A stretch of DNA of 64,000 nt from JAGLWW01 sp964640225 (GTDB lineage Archaea > Aenigmatarchaeota > Aenigmatarchaeia > PWEA01 > JAGHBM01), in NCBI GenBank assembly GCA_964640225.1, contig CAZXFI010000001.1, positions 1 to 64,000 on the forward strand, in the 5' to 3' direction. The translations under genes were made by a program, and so were the position numbers. Each line of letters opens with the position of its first letter. Within the stretch, counting starts at the first letter, position 1. This document shows, one piece after another, positions 7,907 to 15,925 of the stretch. The notes beneath the pieces are model-generated. The model searched no databases, was not told the DNA's origin, and worked only from the letters and a program-made list of their open reading frames with translations.

Positions 7907-8335
7907 CTACCAGCTACGGGGCTTCTTTTCCTCCTTTTCCTTTATCAGGCCCCTTAGTTTTGCCTCCAGGCAGTATTTGGGTATTTCATCAAACTTCTCG
8001 TAAATTCCCGGCTCCGTTTTTCTGTAGAAATTCAGTGACGGGCCTCCGCCGTGGGCGTCGTCCACAATCCATCCGGTGAACTTGGCGTAAACCTCCGGCT
8101 CGTCTATTGTCCTGCTCCTGAAGAAGTAGCGCTTTTTGTTTTTCGTAGTTTCTTCCGGCTCCAGTCCGGCCCAGTAGAGGACCCTGTCCCACCAGCCTGT
8201 GTCCGACATGTTAAGGGCGTTGTAGGCGTCCCTCAAGTCCTTTTCATCCCATTTCTCAAAGGCATCGTATATTTCCCTTACGCACCTGTCCCTGAGGCTT
8301 TCCGAATTGATTTTAACCCTGTTATTGTTGGTCAT
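7907..8335 (-). CDS. Hypothetical soluble protein
   Basis: A 142-residue charged protein without signal peptide or membrane helix. The first half looks helical (ESLRDRCVREIYDAFEKWDEKDLRDAYNAL). A middle part has SRTIDEPEVYAKFTGWIVDDAHGGG, and the C-terminus is Lys/Glu-rich. I do not recognise the family. It diverges from the AMP phosphorylase gene, and the 49-base spacer must hold both promoters. Confidence 0.6.
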   Translation of the reverse strand: MTNNNRVKINSESLRDRCVREIYDAFEKWDEKDLRDAYNALNMSDTGWWDRVLYWAGLEPEETTKNKKRYFFRSRTIDEPEVYAKFTGWIVDDAHGGGPSLNFYRKTEPGIYEKFDEIPKYCLEAKLRGLIKEKEEKKPRSW

Positions 8336-8384
8336 GAAAAGATAAATCTTTTAATAAAGGGAAGATAAAGATAATTTTGGTGGT

Positions 8385-11258
8385 TTGTTGCTCAAGGTCA
8401 GGAAGCTTGACATGGATGCGGGCAATCTTTACATTGTTGTTCTTAACGAGAAGGCTCTCAAGAAGCTCAGTCTCCACCCCCTGGACAGGATAGACGTGAT
8501 AAAGAAAAGGGAGAGGCTTACCTGCATAGTCAACGTCAGCAACAGGATTGTCGGGGACGAAGAGATAGGGCTTTACGAGTGCGTTGCCGAGAGCCTGAAG
8601 CTGGAGACCGGGGACGAGGTAAGGATAGAGGTCCAGCTTGAGCCCAAGAGCGTGAAATACATAAAGGAGAAACTGGGGGGCAGGGAGCTCACGCATAAAG
8701 AAATAAGGGAGATAGTGAGGGACACCGTCAACAGGGACCTGACTGACGTGGAAATCGCGGCCTTCATAACCGGGCTGGAGCTTAACGGGATGAGCATCAA
8801 GGAGGCCGAGTACCTTTCAAAGGCCATGGTTGAGACGTCAAAGACGCTTGACTTCGGGAAGAATGTCTATGATAAACATTGCTTACCCGAAGATACTCCT
8901 GTGATAATAAGAAATAGTGGTAATGTAAAAGTGGATGATATAGGACATATAATAGACAATGTATTTGAAAAAAATGGAAAATACGTAAAATATGAAAACG
9001 GGGCCGAGTCTGTAAATAAAAACTTGAATAATATTCATGTTTTGGCTCATGATGAAAACGGTTTTGTAGATTTTAAACCAGTCTCAACAATATTCAGAGC
9101 AAAATCTCCAGAATTTTTATATGAAATGAATCTATTAGGAAATAGAAAAATAAAAGCAACGGAAAACCATACCATTTTTGTTCTTAAAAATGGTAAAATA
9201 ACAAATCTTCCAATAAAAAAAATTAAAAAAGGAGATTTTGTATTAGTTCCTTGTAAAATAAAGAAAAATAAAATTATAAAACACGTATCATTATATAATC
9301 TAGTTTATAAAAAAAGGCAGAAAAAAATTCCTGAAAAAATAAAAATTACTCCGGAATTTATGCGATTACTGGGATACTACGTATCAGAAGGGTTTACAAA
9401 TTCCCAGGGGGTTTTTCTAAATTTCGGCTCTCACGAAAATGATTTAATAAAAGATAGTGCGAACTGCATTAAAAAAGTGTTCAAAATAAACCCAACCGTA
9501 AATAAACCGCATAAAACAGCCGTAAGAGTTTGTATTTATAACCAAGTACTGTCAAAAGTTTTTGATAATATATTAAAGGCCGGGGAATCTTCTTTGAAAA
9601 AACAAATCCCGTCGTTTATTTTTGATGTTGAAGATGAGATGAAATTTGAATTCTTGAAAGCTCTATTTAAAGGAGATGGTTATGTTAGAAGAGGATATGA
9701 AGCGGTGTATGTTACTTCATCAAAAAAATTATCTACAGGACTCCAATATCTCTTATCCATTTTAGGATTATCTGTCTCTATATCTACTAAAAATCCAGGG
9801 GAACGTGAATTCACCACTAAAAACGGTAAGCACATATCTAAAACTGCTAAATCGTATTACATTTATACACAAGCAAGAGGAATATTTGGAGGTAGAAAAA
9901 AATCAAACGTTGCGTTTGTGAATCTTCTGCCAATAAAGGAACTGGGAAAAATTGATACAAAAGAAATTGGTTGGGTTTTTAGAAGGGAATTGAAAAGACA
10001 AAACTATATTACAAAACAAAAACTAGCAAGAATAGAAAATTACATTGAGAGTAATGATGTTAAAAAATTAATCCACGGCCACTTGTCTGTTCTTATGGTT
10101 AAGGAAGTAAAAAAAATAAAATCAACTTCAAAATATGTATATGATTTCCAGGTAGAAAAATTTCACAGATTCGTTGCCGGTACGGCTCCTATCTGCATAC
10201 ATAATTCGATTGGGGGAATACCCGGAAAGAAGGAGACCCTTCTGGTAGTGCCCGTAGTCGCCGCGGCGGGGCTGACCATACCAAAGACCTCCAGCCGCGC
10301 AATAAGCTCTCCCGCGGGCACCGCGGACATAGTGGAGACAATAGCGAATGTTGAGTTCGGTTTTGAGGAGATAAAGAGAATAGTGGACAAATACAAGGGT
10401 TGTATGGTTTGGGGCGGGGCGGTTGACCTGGCTCCCGCCGATGACATATTCGTAAAGATTGAGTATCCGCTGAAAATAGACCCGCTTTTTCTCCCCTCGG
10501 TAATGAGCAAGAAGAAGGCCGTGAATGCCAGCCACGTGGTGATAGACATACCCACCGGGAGGGGCGCGAAGATAAAGACATTCATGGAGGCCAACAAGAT
10601 TGCGGAGGATTTCGTGGAGCTCGGAAGAAGGCTTGGCATACACGTGAGGTGCGCGATAACCCACGGGGAGCAGCCGGTCGGCCACGCGATAGGACCGGCG
10701 CTTGAGGCAAGGGAGGCGCTGGAAACCCTCATGGGAAAGGGGCCCGGTTCTCTTGTAAACAAGGCCCTGGGCCTGTCGGCAATAATATTTGAGATGGCGG
10801 GGAAGAAGAACCCCAGGGAACTGGCTGAAAGGATTCTCAAGTCCGGCAGGGCCGAAAAGAAATTCAGGCAGATAATAGGAGCCCAGGGAGGGAATCCCAG
10901 GCTGAAGCCGAAGGACATAGCCGTGGGGCTTAACAAGTTTGAGGTAAGGTCCCCCAGGAAAGGAAGGGTGTTCTGGATAAGGAATGACCAGATTATAGAG
11001 CTGGCAAGGAAACTCGGCTGCCCCAGGGACAAGGGTGCAGGCATACTCCTTAACAAGAAAGTAGGCTATCCCGTAAAGAAGAACGAGCTGATTTTCACGA
11101 TGTATTCGGACAACGACAAGCGCTTCTCGCACGCCCTGAAGTTTTTGCAGCACGCCGAGCCGGTCATAATAAGGGAGAGCGCCTCGGAAGAAATGATAAT
11201 AGACGTGGTGCCCTCAAGAAAACATAGGTATAAGAAGAGCTTTTTCTTTGAAAGATGA
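8385..11258 (+). CDS. AMP phosphorylase precursor containing an intein
   Basis: AMP phosphorylase converts AMP (also CMP/UMP) plus phosphate to ribose-1,5-bisphosphate plus base, the first step of the RuBisCO-linked nucleotide pathway. The 957-codon frame is the enzyme (residues 1-165 and 608-957, 515 in total, near the usual 503) interrupted by a 442-residue intein. The N-terminal part has an archaeal AMPpase-specific domain and the thymidine-phosphorylase-like helical region (TAFITGLELNGMS-like). After splicing the phosphate-binding loop reads DKHSIGG, followed by TIPKTSSRAI, SPAGTADIVE and ITHGEQPVGHAIGPALEA. Initiation is at a TTG (8385 or 8388) after a GGTGG site. Confidence 0.93.
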   Translation: MLLKVRKLDMDAGNLYIVVLNEKALKKLSLHPLDRIDVIKKRERLTCIVNVSNRIVGDEEIGLYECVAESLKLETGDEVRIEVQLEPKSVKYIKEKLGGRELTHKEIREIVRDTVNRDLTDVEIAAFITGLELNGMSIKEAEYLSKAMVETSKTLDFGKNVYDKHCLPEDTPVIIRNSGNVKVDDIGHIIDNVFEKNGKYVKYENGAESVNKNLNNIHVLAHDENGFVDFKPVSTIFRAKSPEFLYEMNLLGNRKIKATENHTIFVLKNGKITNLPIKKIKKGDFVLVPCKIKKNKIIKHVSLYNLVYKKRQKKIPEKIKITPEFMRLLGYYVSEGFTNSQGVFLNFGSHENDLIKDSANCIKKVFKINPTVNKPHKTAVRVCIYNQVLSKVFDNILKAGESSLKKQIPSFIFDVEDEMKFEFLKALFKGDGYVRRGYEAVYVTSSKKLSTGLQYLLSILGLSVSISTKNPGEREFTTKNGKHISKTAKSYYIYTQARGIFGGRKKSNVAFVNLLPIKELGKIDTKEIGWVFRRELKRQNYITKQKLARIENYIESNDVKKLIHGHLSVLMVKEVKKIKSTSKYVYDFQVEKFHRFVAGTAPICIHNSIGGIPGKKETLLVVPVVAAAGLTIPKTSSRAISSPAGTADIVETIANVEFGFEEIKRIVDKYKGCMVWGGAVDLAPADDIFVKIEYPLKIDPLFLPSVMSKKKAVNASHVVIDIPTGRGAKIKTFMEANKIAEDFVELGRRLGIHVRCAITHGEQPVGHAIGPALEAREALETLMGKGPGSLVNKALGLSAIIFEMAGKKNPRELAERILKSGRAEKKFRQIIGAQGGNPRLKPKDIAVGLNKFEVRSPRKGRVFWIRNDQIIELARKLGCPRDKGAGILLNKKVGYPVKKNELIFTMYSDNDKRFSHALKFLQHAEPVIIRESASEEMIIDVVPSRKHRYKKSFFFER
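8880..10205 (+). mobile_element. LAGLIDADG intein in AMP phosphorylase
   Basis: The in-frame insertion of 442 codons begins at Cys166 (CLPEDTPV, block A) and ends ICIHN before Ser608. Block B contains ATENHTIF (the T-x-x-H motif). The two endonuclease motifs are LLGYYVSEG (near 9366) and LKALFKGDG (near 9655). Block F is VYDFQVEKFHRFVAG. All splicing residues (Cys1, the penultimate His and terminal Asn, Ser+1) are present, so splicing and homing activity look intact. Its base composition is strikingly AT-rich compared with the flanking exteins, evidence of recent acquisition. It sits exactly in the catalytic DKH/SIGG motif. Confidence 0.95.
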
Positions 11259-11290
11259 AACTAAAAAAACAAAAGAAGTATCAGGTTTTT

Positions 11291-11905
11291 TTAAAAGGCT
11301 CCCGCACCCATTAAAGGAACTATGGTCATCAAAAACCCGACGAAGAGAACCGCCGCTATCACGGCCACTACCACTACAGGTATCAGCCATATTGCCACCG
11401 CCTTTCCCGTGCTTACCTTGTGTACCTGTTTTATTGCCATTGTAAGCAGGTACAGGCCGTAAAGCCATACCAGGAAAGCCAGTATGGGCCCTATGAAAGG
11501 TATGATACCCAGTATGGAGTTTATCACCATCAGCGGCGCGCCGTAAAGGGCCAGCAGGTATGACTGGTTCGTGAAATTGCCCTTTCCCTTGAAAATCATT
11601 GCAAACACGTAGATTATACCGGAGCCAATCAGCCATCCTATCACTGACATTATAGGCGTCAATATCAGGGAAGCAATGAATGCGAATACTCCTACCCCGG
11701 CGCCCATGACCATGGAGTCAAACCCCCCCATGGTTCCCACGGCTGTGATGCCGAAAAGAACTGCCAGGCCGCTGATAAATCCCGCTATCACTCCTGCTAT
11801 TATCAGGTGCATCGCTCCCTTTCCCAAGTCAGCTTTTTTCTCTTCTTTCTTGAAAGCCTCAACAGGTTTTGTCAAGACCTCCTTCCAAATCTTGAAGTCT
11901 ATCAT
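11291..11905 (-). CDS. Yip1-family membrane protein
   Basis: A 204-residue protein with a short amphipathic N-terminus (TKPVEAFKKEEKK) and about five membrane helices (near 33-55, 63-85, 95-120, 135-160 and 172-198), the layout of archaeal Yip1-domain proteins. In eukaryotes the family works in vesicle trafficking; its role in archaea is unknown. It is convergent with the AMP phosphorylase gene, 32 bases apart. Confidence 0.75.
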   Translation of the reverse strand: MIDFKIWKEVLTKPVEAFKKEEKKADLGKGAMHLIIAGVIAGFISGLAVLFGITAVGTMGGFDSMVMGAGVGVFAFIASLILTPIMSVIGWLIGSGIIYVFAMIFKGKGNFTNQSYLLALYGAPLMVINSILGIIPFIGPILAFLVWLYGLYLLTMAIKQVHKVSTGKAVAIWLIPVVVVAVIAAVLFVGFLMTIVPLMGAGAF

Positions 11906-11938
11906 AGATAAAATGAGGTTAAGCTTACTTATAAATGC

Positions 11939-13600
11939 TTACTTGTGAGTGAAGTAACACGTCAAGGGCTCTTTTAAGTCAACCCTGCAGAAGCCGAAGC
12001 GCTCCATCTGGACGATGTCGCCTTTTTTTGTTTTTTCAAAATCGGGCTCTGCTAGCCCCTCCCTTTCCGAGGCGTCTGGCATCACCACTTTAACAGGGAC
12101 GTTTTCCCGGGAAACCCAGTGTATCTTTGGGATTGGCTTGACCTCCGTGGAGGTTACCCTGGATTTTTTGCCGAGAATCACGTTGCAGAGGTGCAAAAGG
12201 CGGACTTCCTTTCCTTCCAGCTTTTCAAAATCCCTTCTTTCCACGAAAATTTTCCGGCCAACCGGAATCCTCCTCTTTCCCCTCCCGGGGTCGTCCGGGT
12301 GCAGGGGAGCTAAAGCCTCGCTGAATTTTTTATCAAGGGTGATTTCAACGGGTTTGTCTACAAAAAAATACCGGTTTGCCTCAGGGTCTATTATCCTGCG
12401 GTTCTCGGAGTAAAGACTGTCCACGGGCACCGTGACATCGCTCAGGCTCATGCCCAAATGAATAGAGAAAGCCCTTATGGCCCCCGGCCTGAAACCTCTC
12501 CTTCTGAGGGATTGGAGGGACCAGGTTCTAGGGTCGTCCCAGCCTGAATACTCGCCGGACTCCACTTCTTTCTGCGCCTTTGACTTGCTCAGCTTTACCC
12601 CCTCTATCCTGGCGAGGCCTGTGTAAAGGAACTCGCACGGCTCCCAGCCGAAAATTTTCCAGAGGAACTCCTCCATCTTGCTTTCCATCATAAGGTCCTT
12701 TCCCCTGAGTATGTGAGTTATGCCCAGGAGGTGGTCGTCCACGGCCCACGAGAACTCAAGCAAGGGCCAGACCCTGTACTTTTTTCCCACCCGGGGATGC
12801 TCCCTGTCGCAAATCCTCAAAAGAACGCGGTCCCTGAACGCGGGATTGGGGTGGTTCATGTCCGTCCTGAGCCTTACCACAGCCCCGCCCTCCTTGTAGC
12901 CGTCCGGGCCCAGCATTTTTTTCCATTTTTCAAGGTTCTCCTCAACCGGCTGTTTCCTGTGCACGCACTCCAGGCCTTTGGCTCTGTTTTTCCTCATTTC
13001 CTGGGCGTTGCACTCGCAAACGTAGGCATGTCCTTTCCTGATTATCTCCTCGGCATACTTGTAGTAAATATCAAGCCTGTCTGACTTGTAATAAGTGGAA
13101 CCAAACTTTATCCCGAGCCACTCAAGGCCCTCCGGAATAAGGTCGTACGCTTCCTTTACCACAAGCTTCTCGCTGGAGCCTATAGTATCGTCTATAACCA
13201 GGAAGATTTTTCCCCCGTACTTTTTCACGTACTCGTCGTTGATTATGAAAGTCCTTGAGTTGCCTATGTGCAGGGGTCCTGATGGGTAGGGCGCAAGCCT
13301 CATAATCACCTTCCCCGGGGAAGCGTTGGGCAGATCCGGCAGCCCCCTTTCCTCCTTGGCCTCCACCTCCAGGGACACATCCAGCTTCAGGGCCTCCTTT
13401 TTCTGCTCCTCCATGTTCATTTTGTTCACGCGGGACACGATTTTGTCTATCTCCGTCTTTACTTTGCCGATTTCGCTCTTTATTTTCGGGTCTTCGGAAA
13501 TCAGGCTTCCAAGAACCGAGCCCGGGTTGGCCTTTCCATTGTGTATGAGCGAGTTGCGGAGCGCCAGCTCGTAAATCCTGTCCCCCAGCTTGCGTGCCAT
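11939..13600 (-). CDS. gltX: Glutamyl-tRNA synthetase (archaeal type)
   Basis: Charges tRNA-Glu, and possibly tRNA-Gln if non-discriminating. The 553-residue product is of archaeal/eukaryotic GluRS size. It has an N-terminal helical extension (1-90), the Rossmann core with the HIGH motif as PSGPLHIGN (HIGN 111-114), the second signature KLSKS at 336-340, and a C-terminal beta-barrel anticodon domain. The usual RFDDTDPR motif after HIGH is altered to VIDDTIGSSEK, which is unusual and may affect substrate contacts. No GatCAB or GatDE genes are in the window. Confidence 0.9.
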   Translation of the reverse strand: MARKLGDRIYELALRNSLIHNGKANPGSVLGSLISEDPKIKSEIGKVKTEIDKIVSRVNKMNMEEQKKEALKLDVSLEVEAKEERGLPDLPNASPGKVIMRLAPYPSGPLHIGNSRTFIINDEYVKKYGGKIFLVIDDTIGSSEKLVVKEAYDLIPEGLEWLGIKFGSTYYKSDRLDIYYKYAEEIIRKGHAYVCECNAQEMRKNRAKGLECVHRKQPVEENLEKWKKMLGPDGYKEGGAVVRLRTDMNHPNPAFRDRVLLRICDREHPRVGKKYRVWPLLEFSWAVDDHLLGITHILRGKDLMMESKMEEFLWKIFGWEPCEFLYTGLARIEGVKLSKSKAQKEVESGEYSGWDDPRTWSLQSLRRRGFRPGAIRAFSIHLGMSLSDVTVPVDSLYSENRRIIDPEANRYFFVDKPVEITLDKKFSEALAPLHPDDPGRGKRRIPVGRKIFVERRDFEKLEGKEVRLLHLCNVILGKKSRVTSTEVKPIPKIHWVSRENVPVKVVMPDASEREGLAEPDFEKTKKGDIVQMERFGFCRVDLKEPLTCYFTHK

Positions 13601-13776
13601 GGTAGATTGTTTGTAAAGCAGAAATAAAAAGACTGAAGATTTTCTCAGAAATCGACAATCGGTGGAGGCAGCTTTTTATATTTCTCCTCACAATATTATC
13701 TTGGTACGCCCCCGTATCAATTCTGTGCCTTATTCGTTCAGGGAAGGGCACCGAAAAAATATTTGAGGTGATTTAG

Positions 13777-13935
13777 ATGCTGGAAATTCCCCAGGAAATA
13801 TTAAACTCTCCGGACAACGGAGTGGAATATGCAAACGGTTTGCTAAAAATAACAAAGAGCATAGGAACCGAAAGCAATATCGTAATTTATGGCAAAAGTT
13901 GGGATAAGCTTGAACCGTTCTACAGAAAAGGCTAA
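13777..13935 (+). CDS. Small hypothetical protein (52 residues)
   Basis: A short frame with a strong ribosome-binding site, GAGGTGA five bases before the ATG. The product begins MLEIPQEILNS, contains LLKITKSIG and ends FYRKG. Its last 47 bases overlap the start of the alkyltransferase-like gene in another frame, so the two may be translationally coupled. No family is recognised; the RBS quality is the main support. Confidence 0.5.
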   Translation: MLEIPQEILNSPDNGVEYANGLLKITKSIGTESNIVIYGKSWDKLEPFYRKG

Positions 13936-14218
13936 AAAAGTCTACAATCTTGTAAAGAAAATACCCAAGGGAAAAGTTACAACCTACAGGGCTGTTTCTG
14001 AGGTCGCGGGAATTCATCCGAGAGCCGTGGGCATGATTCTGCACGTAAACCCGGATCCCGTCGGCGTTCCGTGCTACAGGGTCGTGAAAAGCGACGGGCA
14101 GCTGGGAGGCTACGGAGGGGCAGGCGGCGTGAGGAGGAAAAAGGAACTTCTCATGAAGGATGGGATAGAAATAAAGGAGAACCGGGTAAATTTGAAGAAG
14201 CATTTTCACGGATTTTAA
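13889..14218 (+). CDS. O6-alkylguanine-DNA alkyltransferase family protein
   Basis: A 109-residue protein matching the DNA-binding and active-site domain of MGMT/Ogt: VYNLVKKIPKGKVTTY, ARGININE-finger-type region HPRAVGMILHVNPDP, and the active-site loop VPCYRVVKSDGQLGGY. The alkyl-acceptor Cys (about residue 63) is present, unlike Atl1 proteins, which carry Trp there. The usual PCHR is PCYR, so the His of the catalytic relay is replaced by Tyr. The N-terminal domain of Ada/Ogt is absent. It may be a compact alkyltransferase or a damage-binding variant. Confidence 0.82.
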   Translation: MAKVGISLNRSTEKAKKVYNLVKKIPKGKVTTYRAVSEVAGIHPRAVGMILHVNPDPVGVPCYRVVKSDGQLGGYGGAGGVRRKKELLMKDGIEIKENRVNLKKHFHGF

Positions 14219-14249
14219 AAATTTATATGAAAGTTCTTATTTTTATCTT

Positions 14250-14474
14250 ATGGACAGGAAAAAACTGGAAATTTTTCTGGAGTTCCTCATATTCGGGGTA
14301 GTTATGGGAGTTGTGGAAGACATGATAGCTGTGATGCTCTCCACCGGGCAGACCATAACCATGAACATGCTTGTGATAATAGTTCTGGTGGCCATACCCT
14401 TCGCGGCCATAGGAGAGCTTATCGTGGACAGGATACACATCGTTCCGAAAAAGGAAGGCACGAGCAAGAAATAA
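14250..14474 (+). CDS. Small two-helix membrane protein
   Basis: A 74-residue protein: a charged start (MDRKKLEIF), one hydrophobic segment around 9-30 with Glu/Asp near its end, a second at about 38-60, and a basic tail (KKEGTSKK). It resembles small archaeal membrane proteins of unknown function. It is convergent with, and adjacent to, the MEMO gene. Confidence 0.6.
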   Translation: MDRKKLEIFLEFLIFGVVMGVVEDMIAVMLSTGQTITMNMLVIIVLVAIPFAAIGELIVDRIHIVPKKEGTSKK

Positions 14475-15320
14475 TTACCGCTCAAGAACTATTCCGCAGT
14501 ACCCCACAAGGGCATGTATGTCCTTTGATACTTCGTAGGAGGTTGAATAATCCAGAACAGTCCCTTTCTCCGCCTTGTCCTTCACGGCGTAAAGCATCGT
14601 TGCTATGGCGGCGCGGCCGCATATAGTTGCGCTGTACTTCTTCACGATTTCCAGAAACCTCTCGGGCGCAAGCTCCGCAACCGCCCTTGCGGCCTCCATG
14701 TCCACCTTCTCCACGAAGCCCAGTACGTTTCCCGGCCCGCCCGAAACCGGGGCATAGCCGTAGCTTTCCCCGAAATGGGTGAAATCTGACGAGGCTATCA
14801 CCACGGTATTGCCTATCACTGAATCGGATATGGCACGGCCTATATCCTTGTAAACCTCCGGGCCTGAAGATGAGAGGCATATCGGGACAAAACTGACAGA
14901 GTTAAACACGTGCTGGAGCCAGGGAAGCTGCACCTCTATGGAGTGCTCCTGAGTGTGCGCGTGCAGGTCCTCTTCAAGGAAGCCGCTCTTTTCAATAATT
15001 TTTCCCGCCAGCTCCGAGTCAATCCTGCATATCCCCATGGGAGTCTTCCAGACACCCTCGCACATTATGGAGGCCTTGGCGCCCAGACCCATGTGGTTGG
15101 GGCCGATTATTACAAAGGTGGTGTTCTGGAGAAGGGACTTGTAAACGGAAGCCTGCGTCTTTCCGCAGTATATGTAGCCCGCGTGCGGGGCCACCATTCC
15201 AATCACGTTCCTTTTCTGGACCTCGCCTACTCTTCTCATGAACTTTTCTATGGTGGTTCTCAAGTCGGAGGAACTTCTCGGATAGAAGGAGCCCGCGGCT
15301 ATCGCGTTTCTGATTATCAA
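14475..15320 (-). CDS. MEMO-family protein (AmmeMemoRadiSam protein B)
   Basis: A 281-residue member of the MEMO/AMMECR-associated family, related to class III extradiol dioxygenases. Recognised blocks are AGSFYP at 9-14, VAPHAGYIYCG, IIGPNHMGLG, TQEHSIEVQLPWL, PICLSS and ASSDFTHFGESYGY, with the conserved His residues of the metal-binding cleft. In bacteria and archaea it often clusters with AMMECR1 and a radical-SAM protein. Neither partner is adjacent here, and the biochemical role is unproven. Confidence 0.88.
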   Translation of the reverse strand: MIIRNAIAAGSFYPRSSSDLRTTIEKFMRRVGEVQKRNVIGMVAPHAGYIYCGKTQASVYKSLLQNTTFVIIGPNHMGLGAKASIMCEGVWKTPMGICRIDSELAGKIIEKSGFLEEDLHAHTQEHSIEVQLPWLQHVFNSVSFVPICLSSSGPEVYKDIGRAISDSVIGNTVVIASSDFTHFGESYGYAPVSGGPGNVLGFVEKVDMEAARAVAELAPERFLEIVKKYSATICGRAAIATMLYAVKDKAEKGTVLDYSTSYEVSKDIHALVGYCGIVLER

Positions 15321-15378
15321 TTGCGCACCCTTATTTTATTGGGGCCTGAAGTTAATAAAACTGCGTGAAAAAAGTTTA

Positions 15379-15396
15379 TATATTAGTCACTACCAT
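15379..15396 (+). promoter_or_regulatory. Shared 18-base upstream element, copy 1
   Basis: TATATTAGTCAC-T-ACCAT lies directly before a TATA-like ATATAATAG and 23 bases before the ATG at 15419. The same 18 bases with one difference occur at 21681-21698 between thioredoxin and the MazG-like gene. Position next to the TATA box suggests a regulator-binding site. Confidence 0.45.
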
Positions 15397-15418
15397 ATAA
15401 TAGTATAAGGGTGTAACA

Positions 15419-15895
15419 ATGACAAAAGGTTTTGTTTTCAGCCTGAATAAAGTTAATATGGAAAATTCACAAATGGCTGAAAAATACCAGGATATTTTCA
15501 GGCTGGAAAAGGAAGACATTGTTATAACAGATTCTTATGGAAACGTGGAACTGATTTACCAAAATCCGGGAACGTACCAGACTTTCGGAGAGCCCGAAAA
15601 CAACCCGAGAAGCGAGTGGAACTCGCTTATATACAAAATCAGAAACTCCGGCCTCGGCGACAGGCGCGTTTTTTCCCTTGGAAAGCCCGAAACTCTAGAT
15701 TTCAACGGTAACATGCCAAACGGCTACGGAGAAGTCAAGGAATACGTCGGGGAAAATTTTCCGCAGGACTCTCCTCCATTGCTTGTTCTTTTGAAGGAAT
15801 ACTGCAGAACCCGTGATGTTGCCATTACAAATTTGGCAGGGTCAAAGTGTAAGATGGAGACAGGTTCCATAAGCGTTAGCAAAAATTTTGTTTAA
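15419..15895 (+). CDS. Hypothetical protein (158 residues)
   Basis: A soluble protein with no signal peptide or membrane helix and no family I recognise. It contains DIVITDSYGNVELIYQNPGTY and later EYVGENFPQDSPPLLVLLKEYC, which looks like an alpha/beta fold. Its base composition is slightly more AT-rich than its neighbours at the start. The promoter region carries a 18-base element shared with the thioredoxin/MazG intergenic region, hinting at co-regulation with redox or nucleotide-pool genes. Confidence 0.65.
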   Translation: MTKGFVFSLNKVNMENSQMAEKYQDIFRLEKEDIVITDSYGNVELIYQNPGTYQTFGEPENNPRSEWNSLIYKIRNSGLGDRRVFSLGKPETLDFNGNMPNGYGEVKEYVGENFPQDSPPLLVLLKEYCRTRDVAITNLAGSKCKMETGSISVSKNFV

Positions 15896-15925
15896 TTTTT
15901 TATTAATTAGGCGCTAATTATACAC

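Noticed and set aside
10128..11153. Long minus-strand frames (341 and 297 codons) opposite AMP phosphorylase
   Set aside because: The plus strand carries conserved AMP phosphorylase motifs. The antisense products show no recognisable domain and reflect codon bias of the real gene.
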